Source: Stereum hirsutum FP-91666 SS1 (lineage: Eukaryota > Basidiomycota > Agaricomycetes > Russulales > Stereaceae). Taken from it: 64,000 bases of DNA. Numbering within the stretch: the first letter of the stretch is position 1; the number at the start of each line of letters is the position of its first letter. The position numbers were made by a program, and so were the translations under genes. The notes beneath the pieces were generated by a model, which worked only from the letters and a program-made list of their open reading frames with translations, was not told where the DNA came from and ran no database searches. Location: assembly GCF_000264905.1 (NCBI RefSeq), contig NW_006763136.1, forward strand, positions 1,951,550-2,015,549, written 5' to 3'. Of this stretch, positions 12,795-24,700 are shown one piece after another.

Positions 12795-13104
12795 TGACGG
12801 GTCGATATATTGTATTGGGTTTTGGTGTAATAATATCTTGGATGTATTGGCAGTATATCAACAGGGAAGAAAAGAGAAACACCCTACTAAAAGGCCGCGC
12901 GGTTGAATCGCAGGGAGGCGGCTGGTGCAAATTGCGCCTTGTGGTTCAAACGTGCAGCCTCACCAGACATATCCGTCGCGACGATCCTCAAGTAGTTTAT
13001 CGAGAAATTTGACCACTTAAACTTTTGGTCCCGCTCAGGATTTGGGTCCGTGCGCGCGAACATTGCGGCCGCAAAAATGAAGGACATTATGTCTCGCGCC
13101 ACAA

Positions 13105-13232
13105 GGCCAGACCAGGGATCGAACCTGGGTTGAAGGAATCGATTCGTCTGCCGGTCGGTGTGCAAGTTAAATAATCACTGTCCGTCCATAATGTTTCAGA
13201 ATCCTCCGTGATAACCACTACACTATCTAGCC
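13105..13232 (-). tRNA. tRNA-Gln (anticodon CTG) with 57-nt intron
   Basis: Read on the minus strand, the acceptor stem GGCTAGA pairs with TCTGGCC with one G-U wobble. The D arm is GTGT...TCAC and the T arm CCAGG-TTCGATC-CCTGG is perfect. The anticodon stem GAGGA pairs with TCCTT. The loop TTCTGA places CTG at plus positions 13197-13199, and the intron (13139-13195) sits at the standard place after base 37. If the anticodon stem were shifted by one base the call would become Arg-TCT, but that breaks the D-arm spacing. Confidence 0.72.
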
Positions 13233-13512
13233 TTATGAAGGAGTACAAACGTGCACCATTATCAGGATGAACGGTTCAGAGAAAAAATGATGAGACAAGG
13301 CGCGGGAACAAACAGGCCGCGTGTCTCGGCGATCGCCGGTCTCGCGCGGCGCCATTGTTCGAATTGGGGGAGCGACTGTTGGCGGACGACACCATCAACG
13401 ACGACTGTCGGACACGCGCAGATCCACCCAAAGCGCGTTCTTCCTTCTTTTCTGCACTCTATCTGCCTCAGCCTCCACCTTTCTGCCCTTTCAACCACCA
13501 CTATCACACACA

Positions 13513-14900
13513 ATGCCCCCCGTAACGCGACACGCCGCCCGCGCCTGCACGCCAGTACAGAGCACCCCTCCTGCATCACCCAACACTCGAAGCAAGCTCA
13601 AGCGCAGCGCGTCCACCGCGTCGCTCCCCAGCCCACCTCCGACAGTCAGACGCAAGTCGCGTACATCTAAAGCCGCTGTCTACTCATCTTCCGAGGACGA
13701 AGCTGGCGAGCTTCCTGTCGTCGCCCTTCGTGCCACGCCCACCCGCGCTGCGCTTCCGCGCCTCAACCTCGCCAAGATCATCGAAGAGGGCGAGGGAACG
13801 GAGCAAGAAGACGAGGGCAAGGCGCCGCACGAAGAAGCCAAGGATGAGACTCGTCGGCCCCTCAAGAAGAGACGTCTGAGCGACCTCGTCACAGAGCTCA
13901 ACAGCCAAGTGAAGGGGGCCAGCGAGGCCGAGGACGCGTTCTGGCTCGATTCCAATCACCCGCGTGCTGGCACCTCCAAACCCTCGCCCTCGAAGAAGCC
14001 CAAGTCCAGCTCGAACGCAGAGTCCGATGCGGAGGACGGGAAAAAGCACCCCTCCCGCGTCGCTCAGGCCAAGGAGGGCGCCTACTCCCTCGCATCTCCT
14101 CCGCCTTCCCGTGTACACCGGTCTACGACCAAGACCAAGACGGCGAAGCCTCGCAGCAAGACGACCACCATCAAGGGTCTGAAGAGTATCCTCAATCCTC
14201 GAGCGAAGACTCAAGCAAGGCTCAAGGACCCGAGTGGCGTCAAGAACAAGGTCCCCGTTCGCGACCCTGTCAACAACCCCTTCCTCTCGGATTCTCTCGA
14301 GGCTCCCCCACCCAAGCGTCAGATACCGTACAACCAAATGCCGACACTGACATATGTCTTGTATGTTCTTTTCTCTCCTCGCACAGTTATCGATGTCCTG
14401 ACCGATGCTTAACCTTCTCTAGCCGTGGTAAACGCCAGGAGTTCCAGAATCCGGAGTATAAGGCTCCTCCTGACCCTCGTACTCGGCTGCCCATCGATCA
14501 CGAAGATTATGTTGCCTCGGAGGATATCAAGCCTCGTAGGTTGTTCGGGGTCTATTCCAAGCTTGATCTCGAAGCTTGGGACTCGGACGATGAAGAAGGG
14601 CCCGCCGTTCCTCTTGCGCCTCCATCGCCGAAGAAACGTGCGCGCACTCCTGATGACCCCGAGTCCGAGCAAGAGAGATCATCGGACAGGGAATCGAGCC
14701 CGGTCGCCTCCAGCTCCAAGAAGGTCGACGTCAGAGATGAGCTCGAGGAAGAGGAGCGGGAGCGAAGGGCGGCCATCAGGCCTGTAGTGCCGTCCAGGAG
14801 GCCTGCTGCCCACAACGACCGTCAGAAGCGGCCGATGCCCGTCAGGATCTCCTCTGCCGTGCGCGAGATGAGTGCTTCCCTCTTCAAGGAGAGGCGGTGA
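13513..14900 (+). CDS. Basic, Ser-rich, probably nuclear protein; function unknown
   Basis: Exons 13513-14360 and 14423-14900 encode 441 residues. Much of it is charged, Ser/Pro/Lys-rich and probably disordered, with several basic clusters that look like nuclear localisation signals (PLKKRR near residue 115, KKRAR in exon 2). The most structured, probably conserved stretch spans the intron: NPFLSDS, PTLTYVF and RGKRQEFQNPEYKAP, followed by RRLFGVYSKLDLEAW. The C-terminus is a Glu-rich helix and a basic tail. Acidic SSSEDE and DSDDEEGP stretches suggest casein kinase 2 sites. I do not recognise a named family; a chromatin or cell-cycle role would be a guess. The start is the first ATG after a C/T-rich leader. 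Confidence 0.8.
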
Positions 14901-16789
14901 GCAGGATACCAGACCATCCGAGTTGGTCTTATGCATCTGCGGCGATAGGAGTCGTTTACATTCTTTGTCTCATACTTGCTTTCTCGATTTGTCCCTTTCA
15001 TATTTCGACCTGTCACTTATTCTTTTCTTCATTCGTTTTGCCATATTACTGTCACGACTCGACCCTGCGCTACCTCATCTCTAACCCTCGCTCTCCCACC
15101 TGCTCTCGATTCCGACTGACTGCTCGCTGGCCACGCCACGCAGTCTCATCATATTTCCGTCCATATACTCGATTTATTACATATCTTCTTGTGTCTGTCT
15201 AACGACTTTTTCTTCCTCATCACGACCACTCGTCTCTTACCTTCCGTTGTACCATTGTTATTCTTCCTCGTTTGCTTTCATCGGTTGATCCTTGCAAGCT
15301 TTCACGGTGCGCTGCTTTGCACCTCGTTCTGTTACGTCCGCTCTCCTCTATCCGTTCGTGTTTATTACACTTACGGCGTCGTCGCGGTCGCTTTCTACGA
15401 ACTCGTTTCCTCTCTCTCTCTCTCTCCTTGTCCTGTTCTGCATGCATGGCGTTGGCTGTTATCCCAGTCCGTGAGCATGACTCCAATATGTTTTCCGTCT
15501 CCCGTCTAGGTTTTTTCTTGAATATAACCTCCCAATACGTATGTACGCCTTACAATTGAAATAGGAAATATGAATGTCGTCGTCCATCTGAGCTTCGTCG
15601 TCTCTCCAGATGACGCTGTGCATTGGATGCCTCTTTGCCGCGATCTTTATGTTGTGTACAGCACTGGTTCCTCCGCCGGCGCGTTCATCATCAGGCTCAG
15701 AGCTGTGGTCGTCGATATTTGATGGAAGGGTTTGTTATTTGATGTCTGATCAGTTGAGTTTTCTCACACTCGCCAGCATTCGTGCATGCAATCATCCTCG
15801 CTGACGATTCTCCGCATCTCCCTCCTACTAATCTTCCCAGTGCTCAAGCGTTCGTGGAGTCTTCGTATCTTTCAGCGAGCGCTTAATCCTTTCTACGTTC
15901 CGTAGGTGCACATTCGGACCCGAGGCTGGTCCAGGAAGGAGAGAGACGCTTATCTCTGTAGCAAACACGAGGCTTCTGACCTCGACTCTTGAGGACCTTT
16001 CGGGTGGCAGTGGGTTATTTCTGTCAATTTTTATTGCTGGTTATGAGTGCACTGCCCAGTGCCAGCGGTCTCTGCAAGAGTGTTGATGTTTTGTGAGCGG
16101 TGCCGCTCGTCTGCGCAGATCACGAGGCGGAAAAAGTAGGTAGGTACTAACGCGCACCATGATCATCACTCATCCAGGACCATATCGATATTTCTCCACA
16201 TCCACCGAACCGCATGCTCGTCCTATGCTCGTTTATTCGCTTCTGCTTTGAATCATATAAGCGTACCTAGGTTATATTTATGCATGGTCGACTACAGTGC
16301 TTCGTGATGATCAAGAGTTTTCGGATGTCCCTTGAACTTCTTTCGACCGATATCATTGCTGTGCCAGGGCGGACTTTTATTCGAACCAATGAACGTTGGA
16401 CGCCACGAAGCACGACATGCAGTGAACGAACGAGCCTCGAGCAGCAGCTATATATATATCGCCTCCAGTCCGCTGGATGCGAGGTGTACTTTTGGTACTT
16501 AGCTACTTTGGCTTTGGTCTCGCTGGTCACGGTTTTGGCGCCCGCAGTCTCTTGGGTGTACACTATTAGGGACTCGGTACGAAGGCACCAGTGTCCCCCC
16601 GTCCGTCGGTCAATTTGAGCCTCGTGTTGGATACATACATAGGGAAGAAGACCTACTCGGACTTGCGGTTTCCCTCTTTGTTTTGCACTTGACGCTCTTC
16701 TCGGTGACGACTCGATCGGAGCGAGCCTGTTCTTACTGGGTTCTACTAACCGGTGATTTGGAACTGCTGCGAGGAGAGATACTGAGAGG
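14901..16789. other. Intergenic, no gene recognised
   Basis: The first 600 bases are T/C-rich with a CT microsatellite at about 15411-15428, fitting 3' UTR and terminator sequence. The remainder contains the promoter of DUF6533 copy B. A 212-residue minus-strand frame (16267-16905) overlaps that gene's first exon and shows no family features. Confidence 0.45.
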
Positions 16790-19266
16790 ATGCCGTTCGT
16801 TTCTGCGGCGTTGGTTTCTGTGGTTGGACGGGCTGCTGTGGATACGGCCGCGACGGTGCATAAATTGAGGCAGACGTGAGCGCGCTTCATATCTTTCTGC
16901 TCCATTGGTCAAATTTTGATACTGACCTACGCTCATATTCCTCGTCCGCAGGCAGATCAACCACTACGCCGCCATCTCTCGAGTCGGTGAGTATCCCCGC
17001 TCTCCCTTTCCCCCTCATCGTCGACTCTGTGCTGTGGAGTAGTCACGGTGGAGCCGCCCACTTTACGCCTTACGATTGGGATCAGAGTTCATATGCTGAC
17101 GAGTGGCTTGATGAACCCTTGGCGCAGCCCTCTTGGCCTACGATATCCTCCTCAATCTCGGACGGGAGAAGGAGTACGTGTGGGACCGCAAGTTCAGGAT
17201 GTCGTCCGTGCTGTATTATATGACGCGGTATCCCGTCGTGGCGTATCAAGTGTTCAATGTGTGCTATTCGACGACGACGCCAAAGGTGCTTTTTTTGGTT
17301 GGACTTTGTCTACATTCGGCGCTTGACGATGTTTTTTTTGGACGCCCATCTTAGTGTGTTTGATCAAGACTGATTCTAGACGAACTTGAAAGCTGAGACG
17401 TTGATACCACCTACTAGCTGCGACGCGATCGACAAAGCGACATGGGCGATCTCGCTCGTGCTCACTCGGATTTCCATCTCAGGTGACTACTTTCTTCCTT
17501 CCACACCCCTCCCTTCCTCTTCCTCCCTCATCTCTGCACACAACTCATGCTCTACATTTAGCTTCCTTCGTCCTCCGCGTCTACGCGGTGATGCAGCGGG
17601 ACTTTTTCGGGATTTTCGGTGTCGTGCTGTTGTCGCTGATTGGCGTCCTGGCGGTCGTGCTTGATATCGTGCGTTTTGCCCCTTCGAATTCATTGCTCTG
17701 GAGGTATGCTGAGGAGACGGTGATGGTGATGGTGGTGTAGATTCAAGATACGGAAGCGTCTTGCACGCAGGCGTCTAACCCATTGTGAGCAGCCCCATCG
17801 TTGTTTATGATAGCTTTCGACACTGGATTGACCACATACCGTCTTGACTCTTCGCGTAGATGTATGCGCACTCTTTTATTGGCGTGTTATGCGGAGATGT
17901 AACTAATAGTCGTTCGGGATGTATCAGCGACGGTGCTCACGTTCATCACCCTCATATGCTTCGACATCCTCGCCACCGGTACGTTCCCCCGCTCCCTTCT
18001 CCCCTATCCATTCTACACCTATGTCTCTATACAACTGCATTCTAACCTACAACTCATGCACATAAATTTACACACACAGGCATGCTCGCCTGGCGGATCT
18101 TCCAGATCATACGTGACAGCGGCGGGTTCAGCAACTTGAGCAGTTCGCGGATGTCGGGACTATTGGCGCGGTCTGGCGCGATATATTATATGTGAGTAAT
18201 GTCTTGCTCTGGATCTGTACCTCGCGGTCTTTCTGACTGTGATGTGATTGTAGAGTGATCACGGCGTTGCAGCTCGGATCTGTCATTCTTTATTTCGTGA
18301 GTCGTCTCGCCTCGATATGATATACCCACACATTCTGACCTTCTTCTACAGCTACCACAGGTACGCATCCTAATCCCGAGCGACATGATAAAAATGTCAC
18401 ACTCACGCACTTTTCCTCCCATCGTATAGGGCGTCTACAGCACGGTCCTTAACAACTACACACTCCTGTACGCTCTCTCCTCTCTCCTCTCTCCTCTGAC
18501 CCCTCTCCTCTCATCGCTCCCTTTATGCAACTACATACTCACCACACGAATCTCACCACCCAGCCTCTCCTCAATCCTCGTCTCCCGCTTCCTCCTCGAC
18601 CTCCGGCAAATGATCCACGGACCCCCCTCTTCTGGCACCGGCTCCTCCGCCGGCGTCGTCCCCGCACACGGGCGCAAACGACGCGCAGGGACCGGAGCAG
18701 GAGGTGGAGCAGGGGGTGATGGAGAAGGGAGAGGAGGTGGAGGGAGAGGAGGAAGAGGGGCGGGGACGACGAGCACGATTCAGTTCGCTGCGAACCCTGT
18801 GCGGGGAGGAAGGGGGAAAGGACGGCAGCAACATGAGGATCCGTCGGAGACGTATTTCGATCCGGAGGCGGGCCTAGGGACATATTCGGATCCGAGCTCG
18901 AGGACGGAGACGAATCCTAGCTCGAGGACGAACCCGAGGACGAGAAAGGAGGGATTGGGGGCAGGGCTAGGGGCGGGAGTGGGAGTGTTGGGTACGGGGA
19001 CGATGGAGCTTATTAGGGATTTTGAAGATCCGGTTGGGTTGGATGGGTATTCATATCGGAATTCTTACGAGGACGGGGATTATGAATATGATGATGGGAT
19101 TGACATTGAAATGGATGTGGCGGAGGGAGAGGGACAGGTGAATTCTTCGGCGTGGCCGTTGGAGGAGTTGGTGGGGCGGGCGAGGGTTGTTGAGGAGAGG
19201 TTGGGAGCAGGAGGAGGGGGGCAAGAGGAGGAGTGGGAGGAGGTGAGTGTTGAGAGGAGGGTGTGA
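16790..19266 (+). CDS. DUF6533-type seven-helix membrane protein (copy B) with long Gly/acidic tail
   Basis: Paralogue of the 11015-12794 gene. Exons as read: 16790-16875, 16952-16986, 17128-17285, 17380-17482, 17562-17668, 17741-17784, about 17860-17885, 17928-17978, 18080-18191, 18254-18296, 18352-18360, 18430-18467, 18564-19266, about 504 residues. The DUF6533 core reads NHYAAISRVALLAYDILLNL, then EYVWDRKF and YYMTRYPVV. Further helices include SFVLRVYAVMQRDFFG, TVLTFITLICFDILATG and VITALQLGSVILYF. Exon 7 is the weak point because it needs an atypical GTTATG donor to keep phase. After the last helix and the SSILVSRFLLDLRQ segment, about 220 residues form a Gly/Arg-rich then acidic tail that copy A lacks. 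Function unknown. Confidence 0.8.
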
Positions 19267-19285
19267 GTGAGTGAGTGAGTGACTG
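19264..19285. repeat. GTGA microsatellite
   Basis: About five GTGA/GAGT units immediately at and after the stop codon of DUF6533 copy B. Confidence 0.8.
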
Positions 19286-19338
19286 TGTGGTGGTGTATAT
19301 TGGTTCGATGGTTTTGGTTTGGGTATTTATCTTATCTG

Positions 19339-19371
19339 CTTGTTTGTTTGTTTGTTTGTTTGTTTGTTTGT
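19339..19371. repeat. TTTG microsatellite
   Basis: About seven uninterrupted TTTG units in the 3' flank of DUF6533 copy B. Confidence 0.9.
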
Positions 19372-19412
19372 GTGTTGTGCTCCCCGGATGTAACTTAACT
19401 TATACCCATCAC

Positions 19413-20180
19413 AATGCGGATTTTGCGGATATCCTCCCCGACGAATTCAACGATACTGATGCATGGAGGTAAGTATTCCTATCAAGTAGACACGGTGGCC
19501 ACATCAGTGTCTATGCCAATCACCACATCGATGGTGGTTCCTGTGGTCTATATAATGACTCTCCTTTCAAACTACCTGTCAATGTGCTTGCAGTTGGACT
19601 CAGACTCGTGGGGATAGGGATAGGGACAGGGACAGCGGTGGGGGTGGCGTTAGAAGTGAAAAGTCGGGATATATGTAGAGCAAGAGGGTAGGAACGGGAA
19701 TGGGAATGGGAATGCTGGGAAGGGGTGGATGGGGGAGTGGAGGGATAGGGAGCATCTGCGTGTTATATGCAATGTGCAATGTGTAGGTATTATGGGCTCG
19801 TAAAACCCGTTTTTACTATAATTATAGGTCCGTGTGTCTATTATAATGCGGATTTTGTGGGATTTTCGAGGGAAGGTCCCTCTGGCAATTCAATGACTCG
19901 GATGGAGGTGATCCTGTTAGTACTATTAGGCACGGTGCCGGTCTATGTCAATTGCCACATCGATGTTGGTTCCTGTGGCCCAATATAATATGATAGCACC
20001 CGTCACTGTGCTTGGACTAGGACTCGGGGGATAGGAATAGGCACTGGCACGGAAGTGACAGTGGCGTTAAAAGTACGTAGGAGGGAAAGTGAACGTCGCG
20101 ATGGGCTGAGAACAAGAGGATGCGGATGGAGATGCGATTGGGAAGGCTGGGGAGGGATGGGTTAGGACGTGAAGAGGAAC
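19413..20180. repeat. Diverged direct duplication, two copies
   Basis: Copy 1 (about 19413-19765) and copy 2 (about 19845-20180) share a long ordered series of similar blocks: AATGCGGATTTTG, then GGACTCRG..GGGGATAGG-type sequence, ACATCGATG.TGGTTCCTGTGG and GGCGTTAGAAGT / GGCGTTAAAAGT, ending in the same AACAAGAGG-type purine-rich stretch. Divergence and small indels indicate an old duplication. No coding frame is shared between the copies. Confidence 0.75.
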
Positions 20181-21785
20181 GGTAGAGTAATGTGAGCAGT
20201 GATCAGGATGATAACGAGCATGTGTGTAGGATTGAAGTAGGGTCTTGAAGCAATGCATACATGCGACACTGGGATCCTTTCTTTGCTTGCATTCGCGCAC
20301 CGAGAGGATCGTTTGCGTGTTCGAGAGGCAGGCCGCCAGAGATGGAGGAAAGTTGGTTGTAAGTCACAAGAAGAGAGATCAGTGACATAAAATGCCAGAC
20401 CCGTCGCTCACCACTCATAGCTCCTCGATACTCCGATCGAACTCGGACCAGACGGAGCACAAGACGGAGTTAGGCATTGACTAGTAGTAATGCCTGAATA
20501 TTCGATGGCGGGCTGGCACTATCGTTCAATCCATCCGGGCGTATACGGCGATTGTGCTTTTAGCATCACATCGCCGAGACAAGGGCGTAGTACACTCACG
20601 ATTACATTGAAGTAAACACACCCACAGCGGGCATCATACCTCATCATACTAGGCAACTCATCGACATCGGTTTCCTTCACGACGGTCACCCTATCACCCA
20701 ACCCTAACTCGTCTCCGGGTCGATGTGGGAAGGAGGTGTGGGAAGGAGGTGTGGGCGTGGGAATTGCTATACTTGGACGGACTTCCATTGTTCAAGGATC
20801 AATCAAAAATGAAAAGTGTCAGGTAAGTGGAGGTGTCAGAGTCGGAAAGTCAGGCCCAGATGCAAACGCTACCAGGCCTCGACGTCTTTCGGGGAGCGAC
20901 GAGTACCGAATCACTTCGCGTAGGATTAGCTGCTCGGATGATGCTCGATGCTGGATGTTCGAACGTTCATGTCGGCCTTTTGTTCCAATCAGCCTTAATT
21001 CGGGTCTCGGTACGAAAGAAGGATTCCTGCAGACAGCCGTTGTACGAGGGCATAGGGTTACTTAAGGATAAAAAGGGCGTTGGATATACCGATTTCGTGT
21101 AGCGTCTAGTTTGTTAGCGTCTGGGAGAGATCAGCCGGGACGCGTGCGTGCGCTAGCATTGATTGATAGGATGCCAAGAAGAGAATGTTCATGATGGAAG
21201 ACTCAGGTGTGGCGAGCAATCGGTGGAGCCCCCGCCGGAGTGGTGGGGGTGGAAGTCGGGGATAATTAATGAAAAGAACGTGGTCGAGGGATTCTGCTAG
21301 CACGTTGTGGCGGACGAAGGACGGAGGGGTGTGGCGAAGAGGGAAGACGTCGAGAGTGGTGGCGTGGGTGTGAGTGACGGATGGGATAGAGAGTCGCCGT
21401 TGATTGATGGGTGCAGTCGAGAAAGGCTGCAATGTGCGGATGGGGAAAGCCCCTGACAAAATGGAGAAGAAAAAGAAGAGGATCCGCAGAGGCCGCGCAC
21501 ATCCGGGGATAGCGCCCTCTATTTGACTAACAGCTGCCATCGTCAAACGGGTGCTTGTCGACGACTAGCCCAACGTCGCTGTCCATCGCGCGCACAAGCC
21601 GCGACGACGACGGGAAGCACGAGCGAGTGTCTGAGAACGAACCTGCATTTGCCGACGCCGTGCGGCCGGAAGTGAGCAATATCTCCTTGGTCCCTCCCAA
21701 ACCTTCTCCCGCCGCTGTCGTCAAAGCGGATCGTCGACCTGTCCCTCCTTCCTCTTGTCCCCACCGTCGACGGACGCTAGCCGGA
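20181..21785. other. Intergenic, no confident gene
   Basis: A minus-strand frame at 20519-20788 contains a short SH3-like phrase (GDELGLGDRVTVVKE) but no continuation of the fold. The frame of the next gene is open back to 21555 but only from a TTG, so that part is treated as leader. Nothing else is supported. Confidence 0.4.
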
Positions 21786-24700
21786 ATGTCGACCACAGGG
21801 CCCTCGTCGCCGAAGCAGCGCTCGACGAAGACGGCCGTGCCCCTCCTCCTCTCCGACTTCCCCACTCCCCCCACCCATATCCCCTCTTCCCTCCTCCCCG
21901 GCCCCTCCCTCGCCGTCGTCAACGGCTCAGAGACCAACCCCCCGCCGTCCCTCCCCCCCGCGTCCCCTCTCCCGCCCGTCCCCGGGCCCTCCCCACTCTC
22001 TGAACAGGACACGCTCAGGCTAATCAACGTCTCCCGCGCGTCCCGCCGCACCTCCAAGGCATCCGTCTACTCCTCCTCCTCTCGCTCCTCCTCAGACCGG
22101 CCCCACGACTCGGACAACACCCACGTCGCCCATTATCACCCCGAACAACAGGGCACGACAGTCGTCTCCCCGCCTACGCCGTCCCCCTCGCTTCACACTT
22201 TCGGTAGTCCCTCCCGACCGCCTTCCCTAGCCGACTCCGTCCACTCATCTTCAGCAATCGGTACTCGCCGCTCCACATCCATCTCGTCATCCTACGCTCC
22301 GTCCCTCTCGGCTCACCCGAACTTTATGAGCAATTTAAATGCTGCAGACCGCGCCAAATCGCCCGGGCTGACCGCGTATCTCGACCGTGCGATCCCCGAG
22401 GACGACGAGGGCGGGAGGGCGAGTCTCAGTCTCAGTCTCACTGCGTTGTCCCTGAACGATATCCCTCGTGCCTCGCCGTCTCCGCATCCCTCGTGGCGCT
22501 CGGACGCGGGCGAAGATACGTCTGCGGAATTGGAACTGGAAATGGAAGACGGGGAACTGGGTGGGGCGGAGGACTCGATTGCGCAGATATCGATGCTTGA
22601 TCTGCCTAGCGACGATCCTGAAGAAGAAGGCGAGGAGGAGGAGGAGAATACGATGAACTATTCGCCGATGCGTTCGAACAACCTCAATTCTTCGACGTCG
22701 ACGTATACGTATCCCAGGAACAGCGGCGGCAGCGGTTCCAACTCCTCACGCTCAAGTCTCGATTTACATTTCCCACTTCCTCCGACTGCTACACCACCCA
22801 GCCAACCTCCCCCTCCCTCCGCGTTCTCGAAACGGTTCGCGCCACATACGCCCGTCCGCGATAGTTTCGGTGGGAACAGTATCGGCGACGCCGTGAGGAA
22901 CAGTATCAGTATCAGTGTGCGGAGCAGTCTCGTCGGCGTGGGCGTAGGCGTGGGCGTGGGCGTTGGTGTAGGTGGAGACGATAACGAGAAAACCCGTTCC
23001 GCGTCTCCAGGGATCGAAGATATGTTGAACAGGACACCAAGGCCGAGACGACGATCGACGTCTTCGCTTGGGGCTTCGGCGAGACGAGCGTCTAGTTCGA
23101 GGAGGGCGGGGCGGAAGAGGGCTGAGGGTGGGGGGGTTGGGAGGAGTGTTTCTGTGCATGCGGCTGCGTCTGCGTCGGGTTCGAAAAAGGGAGGAGGAGG
23201 GGGAGGGGGGAGGATGTCAGGGATGAGTGGGGTGGAGGTTAGGTTGAATGGGAGTGAGTTGCCGTATTTGAGGGAATCCGTGGTGGGGAGGACAAGGGCG
23301 AGGGGATCAGGATCAGGAGGGGAGGGAGAGTGGAATGAAGATTCGTTTGTGGAGGATTATGGGACTGTCATTCGGAGGAGCGGGGGCGGAGGCGGGGATG
23401 AGTTCACTCTAGACGATTTGACTCTGGCGGGGGGTAGGAGTCCGAAGAGTGGTATTATGGGAGAGGTTGATGGAGAGGGAGAGGTGAGTGAGGCAGAGGA
23501 AGATGGGGATGGAGATGGGGATGGGAATGCGAGCGATGGGAGTGAGAGTAGTTTGGATTTGCATACGCCGTTGCCGTGCGTTGCTTTCTTTTCTCCACAT
23601 TATTTGGGATACAGTACGCTGATGCTAACAGAACATGGTATATACATAACAGGAACCTAATGCTCCGCGACGGCCTCCTCTCCCCCCACTCCAAAATCCT
23701 CCCGGAAAACCTCCTCGCCTCGCCCTCCTTCGACGGCCTCTCTCCCGGCCTCGGTCCCAACGGTAGCTTCAGCCCAGGTCCCAATAGTGGAGGCAGACCG
23801 GGGAGTACGCTCAGTGGAGGACGACCGGGGAGTACCCTGAGCCTAGCGTCGAACGCGGGGTCGGTCATGACGAAGAGTGGGATCTATAAGGATGAAAGGG
23901 ATACGGTGCGCAGGAGGGTGAGACATAGGGATGGGAAGTTGTTGAAGGGGGGGATTGGGCTGACTACTGGGTTGGGGTGGAGTGATAGGTGCGTCCCTCA
24001 CTCACCCCATTTTACAAGCTTAACTGTTCTGAATATTTCAACTTCACCATGGATGCATTAGTGAGGACGAAGATGCCCCATCACCGCTCACGAAACGACT
24101 CTCCTCCGTCAAGTTAAACCGATCCCCATCGACCTCCTCGCTCCCCGCCTCTGCGTCTTCATCGTCAGGCTATCATCATCGACCCGCGAGCTCGCCGAAT
24201 ATGAGGCCTCATCCGCTTTCGAGGTCGTTCAGCGGATCTTCCTACGGTGCCGACGTTCCGCCCAATTCTTCCCCCAGTGCGCGCCCGAGGACGAAGAGTT
24301 CGGGCGCGAAACCACGGAAAACGAGCTCGATATTGAAAGTGAGGAGTTCGTTGCCTGAGAGTACGCTCGAGATCAGTATCCCGGAACATGAACACGAACT
24401 TGGACATTATCCGCTTCCTGTGCGATTCCGATCGCGTTCGGACGGGACCACAAACACGACTACCACCACCACCACCGGCGCAGAACAGGAACACGAAGAG
24501 GAGCAGAGGGATAGGGATAGGGATAAAGATTCGAGTTCGACGAGCTCGACGATCAGTTTCGGAGCGCCGATCACGCCCGTCGAACATCCCCATCCTGTCG
24601 ACTTGTCTACGGATCAAGATCAAGAGGGACAAGTCCTCGAGTCGCCGTCGCCTTCGTCGCTTTCGGTGTTCGATAGGGATAAGCGGTTGCCGCCGTTGCC

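Noticed and set aside
13105..13232. Alternative reading as tRNA-Arg (TCT)
   Set aside because: Shifting the anticodon stem by one base removes the base between D and anticodon stems; the Gln reading keeps all standard spacings.
16267..16905. 212-residue minus-strand frame
   Set aside because: Overlaps the first exon of DUF6533 copy B on the other strand and has no family motif or splice partners.
20519..20788. SH3-like phrase on the minus strand
   Set aside because: Only about 15 residues resemble an SH3 start; the aromatic and DGW/GxFP parts of the fold are missing and no exon supplies them.
21106..21546. 146-residue minus-strand frame upstream of the Ser-rich gene
   Set aside because: Composition (Pro/His/Ser) mirrors the purine-rich promoter sequence; no motif and no homologous feel.
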